A stretch of DNA of 64,000 nucleotides from Cupriavidus gilardii (GCF_008801915.1 NZ_VZOV01000007.1:62001-126000), one strand, 5' to 3'; counted from the stretch's first letter, positions 45,077 through 53,438 are shown. A program made the numbers and translations. Notes: generated by a model from the sequence alone, not told the origin.

Positions 45077-45324
45077 GCCGCCTCCTGCTGCTGGCGCAGA
45101 TAGACGATCGCGTCGGCCAGCGACTGGATGCTGCGGAACAACTGGCGCGTCAGCATTCGGTCCGGGATCTCGATATCGAAGGCGTTTTCGATGGCCAGCA
45201 TCACATGCACCGTGGCGAGCGACGACAGACCGGCTTCGTAGAGGTCGGCCTGGTCGTCCAGCGTGTCCGCTGGCACCTCGAGCCGGCCCACCTCCGCCAG
45301 GATCGTGCGTAGGGTGGCTTTCAT
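45073..45324 (-). CDS. Acyl carrier protein
   Basis: An 83-residue carrier protein. The phosphopantetheine serine is Ser35 in YEAGLSSLATVHVM (the usual GxDSL has Ser instead of Asp before it), and the helical pattern and acidic character (IENAFDIEIPDRML) fit ACP. A strong GGAGAGGAG lies before the ATG. It is the first gene of the operon ACP, acyl-CoA dehydrogenase, amino acid:CP ligase, DUF1839, GH2, and is the likely partner of the ligase. The D-to-S change in the motif also occurs in specialised carriers and need not stop modification. Confidence 0.9.
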   Translation of the reverse strand: MKATLRTILAEVGRLEVPADTLDDQADLYEAGLSSLATVHVMLAIENAFDIEIPDRMLTRQLFRSIQSLADAIVYLRQQQEAA

Positions 45325-45432
45325 GGTCTCCTCTCCCTGGGGTCTTGGTATGCCCCATTTGGCTCGACCGTACCCGCCGGCACCGTGCGCTTGCCAACGC
45401 ACGTTCGCCACCGCCGTGGGCCGGACCCCTTT

Positions 45433-46845
45433 TCAGAATGCGCTCTTGCCAGTCCAGCCGTGCAGCGCGGTGCGCGCGATGATCCGCAGGTCCAGCTGGA
45501 AGGACCAGTTGCGGATGTAGTAGATGTCGAACTCGATGCGGGCGCGCATCTTCTCGACCGTGTCGGTCTGTCCCCGCAGGCCGTTGATCTGCGCCCACCC
45601 GGTGATGCCGGGCTTGACGCGATGGCGCAGCATGTAGCGGTCGATCAGCTCCTTGTACATCTCGTTGTGTTCGAGCGCGTGCGGGCGCGGACCGACCACC
45701 GACATCTCGCCGCGCAGCACGTTGAAGAACTGCGGCAGCTCATCGAGGCTGGTACGGCGCAGGAAGCCGCCGATGCGCGTGACACGCGGATCGTTGCGTG
45801 TCGCCTGCGTGACGCCGCGGTCCTGGTGGACCACCATCGTGCGGAACTTGAAGACGTCGAACGGCTTGCCGTCGATGCCCAGGCGCTTCTGCCGGAACAG
45901 CACCGGCCCGGGGGAAGACAGCTTGACGCCGATCGCGATCGCGATCAGCAGCGGCGACATGCCGAGCAGCGCGACCGCGGCGAACACGCGATCGAAGCTT
46001 GCCTTGAGCAGGCCGGTGATCCGCGAATCGGGCGGGCTGTTCAGATCGATAACCGGCAGGCCGAGGAATTCGCTGAAGCGATGGCCCAGCAGCTCGACCG
46101 ACATGATGTCGGGCACCCAGCGAATGTCGACCAGGTCGTTGCGGAACTGGTAGACCACGTCGCACAGATCGCGGCACGCCGCCATCGGCAGCGTCAGCCA
46201 GATCTCGCGCACGTCGTGGCTGCGCACGAAGCGCGTGACGTCGCTCATCTCGCGCAGGATCGGCACGCCGGACGGCAGCGCATCGTCGTCGTGGTCGCAG
46301 TAGATGCCGACCACGTGATAGCCGGCCTCGCGAATGCGCTGCACGCGCCGGTACATCTCGTTGCCGAGCGGGCCGTAGCCGAAGATCAGCACGCGCTTGG
46401 CATTGATGCCCTGCTGCCGCACATTGCCCAGCAGCTGGTACAGCACCAGCCGCGAGCCGACCAGCGCCAGCGAGACGGCGCCGAACCAGGTGGTCGACCA
46501 CAGCCGCGACACCGCGCCGATCTGATGCATCAGGTAGGCCAGCACCAGGCCGCTGACGGCCACCAGGCTCCATGCCGCCAGCGTGCGCAGCCCGAGGGCG
46601 GCGCGGCTGCGGCCGCGCCACGATTCGTAGAGTCCGCAGGCAGGGAACACGATCAGCGCGGCGACCGCGCAGAACGCGGTCAGGAAGCCGTGCACCGGCG
46701 CCGCCGATGCCAGTCCGCCTTCGGGAAACCAGAATTCGCCGACCAGGATGCCGCAGACGCCCACCGTCAACGCATCCGAGACCCGATACAGCAGTTGCAG
46801 CGCTGTCTGCCGCTCGACGACCGCTTGCGCGCTTGCCGTTGCCAT
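45433..46845 (-). CDS. wcaJ: Undecaprenyl-phosphate sugar-1-phosphate transferase (WcaJ type)
   Basis: A 470-residue polyprenyl-phosphate hexose-1-P transferase. The N-terminal half has four to five membrane helices and a CoA-binding-like Rossmann domain (RVLIFGYGPLGNEMYRRV). The C-terminal catalytic domain shows KRLGIDGKPFDVFKFRTM, SLDELPQFFNVLRGEMSVVGPRP and WAQINGLRGQT. It transfers glucose-1-P (or galactose-1-P) from the UDP-sugar to undecaprenyl phosphate, starting the EPS repeat. GGGGAGAGG precedes the ATG at 46845. It lies just upstream of the carrier protein operon with a 108-bp gap, so it may be co-transcribed with it. Confidence 0.93.
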   Translation of the reverse strand: MATASAQAVVERQTALQLLYRVSDALTVGVCGILVGEFWFPEGGLASAAPVHGFLTAFCAVAALIVFPACGLYESWRGRSRAALGLRTLAAWSLVAVSGLVLAYLMHQIGAVSRLWSTTWFGAVSLALVGSRLVLYQLLGNVRQQGINAKRVLIFGYGPLGNEMYRRVQRIREAGYHVVGIYCDHDDDALPSGVPILREMSDVTRFVRSHDVREIWLTLPMAACRDLCDVVYQFRNDLVDIRWVPDIMSVELLGHRFSEFLGLPVIDLNSPPDSRITGLLKASFDRVFAAVALLGMSPLLIAIAIGVKLSSPGPVLFRQKRLGIDGKPFDVFKFRTMVVHQDRGVTQATRNDPRVTRIGGFLRRTSLDELPQFFNVLRGEMSVVGPRPHALEHNEMYKELIDRYMLRHRVKPGITGWAQINGLRGQTDTVEKMRARIEFDIYYIRNWSFQLDLRIIARTALHGWTGKSAF

Positions 46846-47049
46846 GACCCTCTCCCCTTGCTGCCCGTCGATGCCGTGCGTCGGCATATCGCGAACATCG
46901 TCGCGCGCGGGTCGGCGCAGGGTCTGTTTGCTCCCCCACACAGGTGAAGGCCGTGCGCCGCGGTCGCCGGTGCGGTGGCGGGTGTTGCCGGTGTTGCGGG
47001 TCTTTTGGGCTCTGTGGGTCTTGTTGCGCGTCGGTCCTGTGCGCGTTCT

Positions 47050-47844
47050 TCAGTCGCGCATGACGGACATCGAGTCGAGATGCCATTGCGCAAGGCGCAG
47101 CGGCGGCCGTGCGGCGGGCGTCGGCATGGCCGTGGCTGCGGACGTGCGTGCGGACGTGCGTGCGGACGTGAGGGCGGGGGCGAACGTGGAGAGCGACAGC
47201 GGTGACGATGGCTGGATCGTCGCGGCTTCGCGCCGTTGCCAATCCGCGCGTTGAAACGGCCGTGCGCGTCCGGACAGATACAGCGCGATCTGCTCGATCC
47301 ATTGTTCGGTCGGCGCATGCGCCCCCGATGCCGGCACGCCCAGCAGCAACGCGCCGATCAGCAGCAGCAGCGGTGCGCGCGGCGAACGGTGGCGCCGATG
47401 CGGCACGGTAGCCAGCAGATAGCCGCCGCTGACGGCAAAGCCCAGCGCCAGCCCGCCAATCACTTCGCTGGCCGAGTGCGCGCCCAGCGGCAGACGCGAA
47501 TAGCCGACCAGCAGCGCAAGCCATGCGCCCAGCATTGCCGCGGCCCACCGCAGGCGCGGCGCACGCCCCGGCGCGAGCCGGTGCATCAGTACCGGCAGCA
47601 CGCTCGCCGCCATCATGCTGTGGCCGGAGAAGCCGGTGAAGTCGAGCGCCGGCACGCCGACGCCCCAGCCGATGAAGGCGAGTTTCGATACCAGCGTCAG
47701 TCCCGCCGCGGCGGCGAACGCGAGGCACCAGTGGCGCGCCGCGCGCCATTCGCCACGATGGCAAAGCGACAGCAGCAACAGCGCGGCGCAAGGCAGCAGC
47801 AGCGCGGTGTCGCCGAAGCGCGAGATCAAATGCCAGTTCCACAT
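47050..47844 (-). CDS. PAP2-superfamily membrane phosphatase
   Basis: A 264-residue membrane protein with about six helices. The PAP2 motifs are FSGHSMMAA (C2, catalytic His) and SRLPLGAHSASEV (C3, with Glu in place of the common Asp); the first motif K-x6-RP is not clear. Such enzymes dephosphorylate lipid phosphates, for example undecaprenyl pyrophosphate, which fits recycling of the EPS carrier. The C-terminal 60 residues are hydrophilic and contain TSARTSARTSA from a 12-bp repeat. The start has no strong ribosome binding site. Confidence 0.75.
   Translation of the reverse strand: MWNWHLISRFGDTALLLPCAALLLLSLCHRGEWRAARHWCLAFAAAAGLTLVSKLAFIGWGVGVPALDFTGFSGHSMMAASVLPVLMHRLAPGRAPRLRWAAAMLGAWLALLVGYSRLPLGAHSASEVIGGLALGFAVSGGYLLATVPHRRHRSPRAPLLLLIGALLLGVPASGAHAPTEQWIEQIALYLSGRARPFQRADWQRREAATIQPSSPLSLSTFAPALTSARTSARTSAATAMPTPAARPPLRLAQWHLDSMSVMRD
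47138..47173. repeat. Three-copy 12-bp tandem repeat in the PAP2 gene tail
   Basis: GCGGACGTGCGT is repeated at 47138 and 47150, and with two changes at 47162. It encodes the T-S-A-R repeats in the hydrophilic C-terminus and is a probable slippage site. Confidence 0.75.
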
Positions 47845-48252
47845 GGTGTCGAAGGCCCCGCGCCGTCGCGCTGCGGCCGTGGGCTTTTGGTCCTTTTGGT
47901 TGATGGAAGTCGCAAGATCGATTGGATATCGTCAGTCTTGTGGTGGGCCAGGCGGAATCGGCCTGCCACTTTGGAGCCCGCATGGTCCCCCGGTCTGCGG
48001 GCTTCTTTTTTCCCCCTTCCCGGGTTGCGCTCGCCGTCGCCTCGCCGACATGCCCGCGCCCCTCCAAAAAAGAAAGGACCCCGGCGTGCCGCCGATCGAG
48101 CGGCGGCTCCGCCGTGGTCCGCAGATCCGGCCGGGCGGTTGCCGCGGCCGAGACGCGCGTGTACGCATGTCGTTCGATTCGCCATCCGACATGCGGCTCC
48201 CCCGAGCACGCGCCTTGTTTCCCCCCTTCGTGTTCGTACGGCCCGCTTCGCT
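47845..48252. other. Intergenic region holding a candidate small RNA
   Basis: No protein gene is supported in these 408 bases. On the plus strand there is a structured segment ending in a strong terminator (47936-48011). The rest, 48012-48252, shows only a pyrimidine-rich run and nothing recognisable. Confidence 0.5.
47936..48011 (+). ncRNA. Candidate two-hairpin small RNA
   Basis: A stem made from GTGGGCCAGGC and GCCTGCCAC (with a small bulge) is followed by AGCCCGCA/TGCGGGCT (47975-47982 with 47996-48003) and TCTTTTTT, a complete intrinsic terminator. There is no plus-strand gene upstream for it to serve: both flanking genes are on the minus strand. A weak promoter (TTGATG at 47900, GGATAT at 47924, 18-bp spacer) would start a transcript of about 75 nt. 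It could be a regulatory RNA of the EPS locus; expression is not shown. Confidence 0.4.
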
Positions 48253-48561
48253 TTACCGGTCGTGCGGCCGCGGTGTCTTGCTGTCGCCGCCCTCGCCCGC
48301 GCACGTGCCGGGCGCCACCGACAGGAACGACGTCGCCAGGCCCGCCGCGATACGCCGCCGCGCTTCGCGCTCGCCGGCTTCGCGGGCGGCGATCACCGCG
48401 GCATCCTCGCTGCAGAATGCGCGGCCATGCAGTTCGCCGCGATAGACCAGCGGCCCATCGCACGCCGACGCCAGCCGGATCTCATAACAACATGCCCACT
48501 TGTTGCGGCCCTCCGGCACGGCAAAGCCGCGCACGATCAGGACCGCCGATCCTCCATTCAT
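48253..48561 (-). CDS. Small hypothetical protein
   Basis: A 102-residue frame starting MNGGSAVLIVRGFAVPEGRN. The first 70 residues look like a compact alpha/beta peptide (WACCYEIRLASACDGPLVYRGELHGRAF) with an Ala/Glu/Arg helix after it, and the last 25 are disordered. A G-rich ribosome binding site precedes the ATG. No family is recognised. Amino-acid composition is less Arg/Pro-skewed than shadow frames nearby, supporting a real gene, but it could be spurious. Confidence 0.5.
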   Translation of the reverse strand: MNGGSAVLIVRGFAVPEGRNKWACCYEIRLASACDGPLVYRGELHGRAFCSEDAAVIAAREAGEREARRRIAAGLATSFLSVAPGTCAGEGGDSKTPRPHDR

Positions 48562-48660
48562 ATGACCCCCCGCTTCTGCGGCGGCGGACCTTCTGATCCC
48601 GGGGTCCGGCTACGCCAGCAGCGTAGTGCCAGCATAGGCGGCATCGCCGGTGGACGACCA

Positions 48661-49128
48661 TCAGCCGCTTGCCGTAGAACCGGGGTGCAAAAAGTTGGAG
48701 GTCGGAGCGGGAGCGGGCGCCATCAACCAGGCCATGCTCGCCCGTGGAAAGCATTGGCCGCCGGCGCTGACCAGCGCCACCGCGGCGCTGACCAGATCGG
48801 GAGAAGCCGGCGCCAGCAGGCAGCCGCCGGCACCGAGCCGGGCTGCGCGCTGGGTCAGCGCGGTGGCCCCGGGCCGGGCGATCAGCAGCCATCGGCGCGG
48901 CGCGATGCGCTGGCACAGGGCATCGATCAGTGCGAGCGGGTCCGCTTCGCTGCTGCTGCAATCGAGCAGCGCGAAATCGACGGGTTGCTTGGGCAGTTCG
49001 GTCGAGGGTGCGTTCAGCAGCCATTCCGGCGACTGCAAGGTCAACGGGCGGGAGGCCTGGCGCTTGCCCAGGTAGCGCGAGAGCGCGCGCACCATGATCG
49101 CGTTGTTGGCCAGAAGAATGGTCGTCAT
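48661..49128 (-). CDS. Stand-alone receiver-like domain protein
   Basis: A 155-residue protein resembling the receiver half of the adjacent LuxR-type regulator but lacking any DNA-binding domain. It starts MTTILLANNAIMVRALSRYL and has the strand VDFALLDCSS, where an Asp is present at the phospho-acceptor place, then RRWLLIARPGATALT and GAGGCLLAPASPDLVSAAVAL. The first acidic pair is missing (ANN). It may be a decoy or partner for the paralogous regulators, or a truncated regulator gene. The start is uncertain; an ATG at 49179 adds 17 residues. It lies downstream of the LuxR-type gene on the same strand. Confidence 0.65.
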   Translation of the reverse strand: MTTILLANNAIMVRALSRYLGKRQASRPLTLQSPEWLLNAPSTELPKQPVDFALLDCSSSEADPLALIDALCQRIAPRRWLLIARPGATALTQRAARLGAGGCLLAPASPDLVSAAVALVSAGGQCFPRASMAWLMAPAPAPTSNFLHPGSTASG

Positions 49129-49287
49129 CGACTCGGGCGAGCTCAGGAGGGCGAGGTGACTGCCGGCGTGCATGTCCATAAGCCTAGCAAGCCGCCTCCC
49201 GGGCCGCCTCGACCATTGGCATGAAGTCCCTCAGCCGAAAGGATGAGTTCGCGCCAGCACATGCCCCCATCATCGGCGCTGCCGAGA

Positions 49288-50151
49288 TCACGCCGCCTGA
49301 CAGACCGCGGGCAGCCGCACGCCGTCCGCGTGCAACGGCACCGCGCCGAGCGTCGAGGGTCCCGGCCAATTCAGCTTGGCACCGCGCCGCAGCGCTTCGT
49401 AGACGGCCTCGCCCTTGTTGCGGACATGCAGGCGGTGGTACAGCGTACAAGCATGGGTCTTGGCCGTGGCGACCGAGATATTGAGCACGCGGCTGACCGT
49501 CTTGATCGGATAGCCGCGCGCCAGCAGCGCCAGCACCTCGTATTGCCGCTCGGTGATATTGAGCAGATGCGAGCCGAACGACGGCGTCTCGATATCGGGC
49601 TGGATCAACGGGGCGGTCCGGATGGCGATGTCGGCGGACCAGCCGGGCACCGTGCGCCTCGACTCGATCGGTTCGTCCGGCCGGTTCACCGCTGCCTCCC
49701 CTTTCCCGTCCGCGTCCGCGTGCACGGCGCGCAGGGCGGCATGCTGCGTCGGTTCGGCGTGGACCAGTGCCGGGAAACATTCGCCGCCGGCAAGCACCAG
49801 CCGGATGGCGGCGTCCAGCACTTCGGCGCAACAGTTCTTCGACAGCAGGCCCGCCACCATCGGCGGCACCGATTCCTGCGCCATCGCGGCGGGCAGGCCA
49901 TCGGCCAGCACCAGCACCCGCTGCGGCGCCAGGTAGCGGCACACGTCTTCCATCGCGCACCAGGTGCCGCTGCCATCGTCGTGCCAGCCGTAGATCAGCA
50001 GGTCGGCGTCGCGCAGGCGGGCATCGTCGACGGACGGCAGCGCAGCCGGTTCGACATCGATGACGTGCACGGGAAGCTCGGATTGCGCCAGTAGCTGGCG
50101 CAGGCCCAATCGCAGTAGTGGATGAGGCTCGATCAACAGAATGGTGGCCAT
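49288..50151 (-). CDS. LuxR-type regulator with degenerate receiver domain (paralogue)
   Basis: A 287-residue paralogue of the regulator at 27.8 kb: MATILLIEPHPLLRLGLRQLL at the start and ITERQYEVLALLARGYPIKT with SVATAKTHACTLYHRLHVRNKGEAV in the DNA-binding domain. The receiver lacks the acidic pair (IEP) and the phospho-acceptor Asp (ADLLIYGWHDD), so it is probably a pseudo-receiver. A linker rich in charged residues joins the domains. It marks the right border of the EPS locus, mirroring its paralogue upstream of wza, and may regulate the same genes. The stand-alone receiver gene follows. Confidence 0.87.
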   Translation of the reverse strand: MATILLIEPHPLLRLGLRQLLAQSELPVHVIDVEPAALPSVDDARLRDADLLIYGWHDDGSGTWCAMEDVCRYLAPQRVLVLADGLPAAMAQESVPPMVAGLLSKNCCAEVLDAAIRLVLAGGECFPALVHAEPTQHAALRAVHADADGKGEAAVNRPDEPIESRRTVPGWSADIAIRTAPLIQPDIETPSFGSHLLNITERQYEVLALLARGYPIKTVSRVLNISVATAKTHACTLYHRLHVRNKGEAVYEALRRGAKLNWPGPSTLGAVPLHADGVRLPAVCQAA

Positions 50152-50695
50152 GCCGCTCTCGTTCTTGTTGCGACACGTGCGCCGCGACGGTCGCCCGTGT
50201 GATCGGAAGTGCGGCGCTATGTTGCGCCTGCCCCTCCCTACGATCCACCCCGCTTCAGTTCGGCGCAGCGTTCAGCGCGGCCGTCCCTCCCGTCAAGCGC
50301 GATGCGATCGCCCCGTTTGCGTGTTTGCACGCTTTCGATCCCTCTAAAGACAGACTTAACTTTCACTTATTCTGCGGTCCAGCATATGCAGGGCAAAACA
50401 GGAAAGCAAGGCTCGCCAGATGGTTGGTAAGTCGCTTTTGTGCGAATGCGTACGCAGCGCAAGGCTGGAGGCGGCCTCGGGATTTTCCCTTACGTCGATC
50501 TCGAAGCGGCCGCCTTCTCAGGGTTCGGACCGATGTCCCGGGGCGTTTCCTGGCGAGCCTGGCGCGGTGGATGGCCGGCGCTGACAGGTGTGCGCCGAAA
50601 ATAATTTACATTACACTTCGGGTAGCAATTTGGGCAGGTTGCGCTACTCGTCTGCCGAAAGTCGTTATCAATCAATCACTTAAGGCCGATTGTCA
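50152..50695. other. AT-richer gap before the integrase-like gene
   Basis: About 540 bases with lower GC than the surroundings and no supported gene. It must hold the promoters of the LuxR-type gene (leftward) and the integrase-like gene (rightward). The stretch near 50600-50695 is AT-rich. No iteron, attachment-site repeat or tRNA was found. Confidence 0.5.
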
Positions 50696-52351
50696 ATGTC
50701 TGTGCGGGACGACACGCTGGACCCCTTGAAGCTGACCCGGACCGAATTCGCCGTGGTGCGCGCGTATGCCCAGGGCATGGCGGCGGTCGACATCGCCAAC
50801 CGTTATCTGCTCGACCCAGACGAGGACGAGGCGCTGACCGAGCATCAGGCGGTACAGCGCATCCTGCGGCTGCGCGATCGGCTGGTGCAGTTCGCGCTGC
50901 AGAACAACCGCCCCGATATCGCGGCGATGTTCGACTCGCTGAAGGGCCGGTCCAATGTCGCGATGGACCGGCGCGTCGACGCCCTGTCGTCGCTCGAGCG
51001 GCTGTCGCCGGGACGGCCGGCGCTGGACCATGCGGTGTCGTTGTGGTTCGGGCCGAGCCTGTCGCGCCGACTGGTGGCGGGCGGCATCGGCAGCATCGGC
51101 GAGCTGGTGGAGAGGGTCAACCGGCGCGGCGCCGCTTGGTGGCGCGGGGTGCCGCGCCTGGGCGCCAAGTCTGCGGACGTGGTTCGGCACTGGCTGGAGC
51201 GGCAGCGGGAAACGCTGCGCGCCAGCGACGGCGGGCCGGTGCTCGGACCGCAGGTCGGCGCGCTGCTCGCGCCGTCGCAGCGGCCGCCGATGGCGCCTGC
51301 CGTGCTGGACGATCGGTTGGGCGAACCCGTTCCATTGGAATATATGCTTCATACCGCACCTAATACGGACTGGCGCTTTGCCCTTGGCGAAGAGCTGCAG
51401 CTGGTGCGTCAATGGCTGGACGGCAAGCGGCCCGGTTCGCATACCTGGGCCAGCTATCGTCGGGAGGCGGAGCGGCTGCTGCTGTGGGCGGCGCGGCGGC
51501 GGCGGCCCTTGCGCGTCATGACGGCGCAAGATCTGGCGGCGTATTGGGACTTCCTGGCCGATCCCCAACCGGCGTCGTTCTGGCAGGGGCCTGCCGGTCC
51601 GCGCGACCGCAGGCCATGGCGGCCGTTCGAAGGCGGACTGCGGGACAGTTCACGCCAGGCGGCCATGCGGGTGATACGGGCGCTGTTCGGTTGGCTGCGG
51701 CAGCGTGGCGTGCTGGCGCGCCATCCCTTCGACGGGTTCGCGATACCGGTTGCTGCGGCGGCATTGCCCGCAGGCGACCTGGAAGAACCCGGCATGGCGG
51801 TCAACGGCGACACCAGCGTGATTGCATTTCGCCGCTGGCTCGACGCGGCGGACGGCACGCCGATATGGCGGACGGCCAATGCCGCGGCCTATCTGATCGG
51901 GGATTGCGGAATGCGGATCGGCGAAGCCGTCTTGGCCACCGGTCGGCATCTTCGGCGGGACGACGGCGGGCGCTGTCTGCTTCGGCCGCGGTTTGCGGCG
52001 GAAGATCTGGCGGTCGTTGTGCCGGAGATCGGATCGAATCTCGAGGTGCCACTCGCCGCGCTTGGCGACGATGCCTGGAACGCCCTCTGCCGGCATTGGG
52101 CGGACCGGGGATGGACGGCGGACGGGCTACCCCCGGCGGCGCCCTTGTTGGGTCCGCTGCGATTGCCGCCCACCTCGCGGGGACAGGCCAAGCAGGCCAC
52201 CCTGCCCTTGGCCGGTTACTCCGCCAGCGGGCTTGATCGCCTGCTGCGGGCGGCATGGCGGGATTTCGTTGCGTTGCCCGAACATGCGGACCATCGCGCC
52301 GTCCGCTTCACGCCGCGCATGTTGGCTCGGGTGCAAAGCGCGGAGTCGTGA
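50696..52351 (+). CDS. Integrase-like protein without recognisable catalytic tyrosine
   Basis: A 551-residue protein. The N-terminal 170 residues (LTRTEFAVVRAYAQGMAAVDIANRYL onwards) resemble the accessory domain of integrases found beside Burkholderiaceae chromid origins. A SAM-like DNA-binding domain follows (LVRQWLDGKRPGSHTWASYRREAERLLLWA) and then a catalytic-type domain with the first arginine in GDCGMRIGEAV. The end, HRAVRFTPRMLARVQSAES, stops where the H-x-x-R box should be, and the box-III histidine and the tyrosine are absent. It may be C-terminally truncated or a DNA-binding relic. It converges on parB with 58 nt between stops. The ATG is preceded by an in-frame TTG. Confidence 0.75.
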   Translation: MSVRDDTLDPLKLTRTEFAVVRAYAQGMAAVDIANRYLLDPDEDEALTEHQAVQRILRLRDRLVQFALQNNRPDIAAMFDSLKGRSNVAMDRRVDALSSLERLSPGRPALDHAVSLWFGPSLSRRLVAGGIGSIGELVERVNRRGAAWWRGVPRLGAKSADVVRHWLERQRETLRASDGGPVLGPQVGALLAPSQRPPMAPAVLDDRLGEPVPLEYMLHTAPNTDWRFALGEELQLVRQWLDGKRPGSHTWASYRREAERLLLWAARRRRPLRVMTAQDLAAYWDFLADPQPASFWQGPAGPRDRRPWRPFEGGLRDSSRQAAMRVIRALFGWLRQRGVLARHPFDGFAIPVAAAALPAGDLEEPGMAVNGDTSVIAFRRWLDAADGTPIWRTANAAAYLIGDCGMRIGEAVLATGRHLRRDDGGRCLLRPRFAAEDLAVVVPEIGSNLEVPLAALGDDAWNALCRHWADRGWTADGLPPAAPLLGPLRLPPTSRGQAKQATLPLAGYSASGLDRLLRAAWRDFVALPEHADHRAVRFTPRMLARVQSAES

Positions 52352-52409
52352 TGGCCGGCCGCTGCCTGGGCCGTTCCCGTCCGCGCGGTACACGGCCGCC
52401 CGCTGCTTG

Positions 52410-53438
52410 CTACAGCAGCGATTTGTCCAGGCCGAAACGCGCCTTCAGCGCTTCCAGCAGCGCTTCGCGCGCGTCGCGATCGGTCAACTGGACATCGAGC
52501 ACGACGCGGCCGGAGTCCCACTCCTTGATCGTGCCCAGCAACTCGCCGCCGCTGGTGCGGATCTTGTACTGGCGGCTGATCTCCTTGACCTTGCGCGCCT
52601 TGCCCTCCTGCGCCTGCTTGCGGATCGCCTCGACTTCGCGGCTCGACAGGCCGTCGTTCATGATCCGCATCGCGAGTTCGCGCGTGCGTTCCTCGCCGGC
52701 CAGCTTGTAGTACAGCGTCAGCTCGTAGCCGGCCGCGATGCCGATCGCGCTGGGACGCTCGCGCATCACCATCAGTACCGACTCGGGCAGTTTCAGCAGC
52801 GCCAGCGTCTTGTTGACGGTCCCGGCCGACATGCCGGTCAGCTCGCAAATATCTTCTTCCTTGGCAACCTTGCCCTCGTCCAGCAACTGGCGCCAGGCGA
52901 TGGCGTTGTCGAGAGCCGACTGGTCCGAGCGCTGCTCGTTCAGCAGGAAGGACAAGCGATAGAAATCGAGGTCGCTGAGATCGCGCTCGACGAAGCACTC
53001 CATCTCGAGCTTGCCGGCCGCGGCCAATGCGCGCTTGCGGTAGTGGCCGTCAATCAGGATGTAGTGACCGGGACGGGACGCGTCCGGCGCCGCGAGGCCC
53101 GGCGTCTTCTGCCCATGCGTCGCGATCGAGGCAGCGCGTTCCTGGACCACCGCGGGATCGTAGATCCGGCGGGCGTTCAGCGGGTTGTCATGCAGCTGGG
53201 ACAGTGGGATGCGCTTCAGCACCCGCCCGTCCGCCGAGCGCTCCTCGGTTTCAGCGCTGAAAGTTTCAGCGCTGAAAGTCGCGCGGGGTTCGGCGCCCTT
53301 GGCCTGCAGCAAGCCGTGCGGGTGCTTGGCGATCGCGGCTTCGGCGCGGGCGAAGCGATCCAGTGTGTCAGCGCGGTTCTTTTCCGCCGCCATGCCCGCC
53401 AGCATGCCGGCCCGCAGATTCTTGATCTTCGTTGCCAT
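52410..53438 (-). CDS. parB: ParB-family chromosome/plasmid partition protein
   Basis: A 342-residue CTP/DNA-binding ParB protein. The ParB/Srx fold is clear (IPLSQLHDNPLNARRIYDP, ILIDGHYRKRAL), followed by a helix-turn-helix (ICELTGMSAGTVNKTLALLKLP) and a C-terminal region with KorB/RepB-like character. It would load at parS, spread and act with ParA to segregate the replicon. It starts 5 nt after the parA stop in the same operon. The N-terminal region carries a duplicated F-S-A-E-T encoded by two adjacent TTTCAGCGCTGAAA palindromes, candidate parS sites inside the gene. Confidence 0.93.
   Translation of the reverse strand: MATKIKNLRAGMLAGMAAEKNRADTLDRFARAEAAIAKHPHGLLQAKGAEPRATFSAETFSAETEERSADGRVLKRIPLSQLHDNPLNARRIYDPAVVQERAASIATHGQKTPGLAAPDASRPGHYILIDGHYRKRALAAAGKLEMECFVERDLSDLDFYRLSFLLNEQRSDQSALDNAIAWRQLLDEGKVAKEEDICELTGMSAGTVNKTLALLKLPESVLMVMRERPSAIGIAAGYELTLYYKLAGEERTRELAMRIMNDGLSSREVEAIRKQAQEGKARKVKEISRQYKIRTSGGELLGTIKEWDSGRVVLDVQLTDRDAREALLEALKARFGLDKSLL
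53248..53278. promoter_or_regulatory. Tandem parS-like palindromes inside parB
   Basis: Two copies of the perfect palindrome TTTCAGCGCTGAAA (53249-53262 and 53264-53277) lie 15 bp apart within the parB coding sequence. The same palindrome precedes parA. Such replicon-specific inverted repeats near parAB are typical ParB-binding sites. Confidence 0.6.

Noticed and set aside
47826-48209. Minus-strand frame upstream of the PAP2 gene
   Set aside because: No ribosome binding site, shadow-like composition, and it lies over the candidate sRNA.
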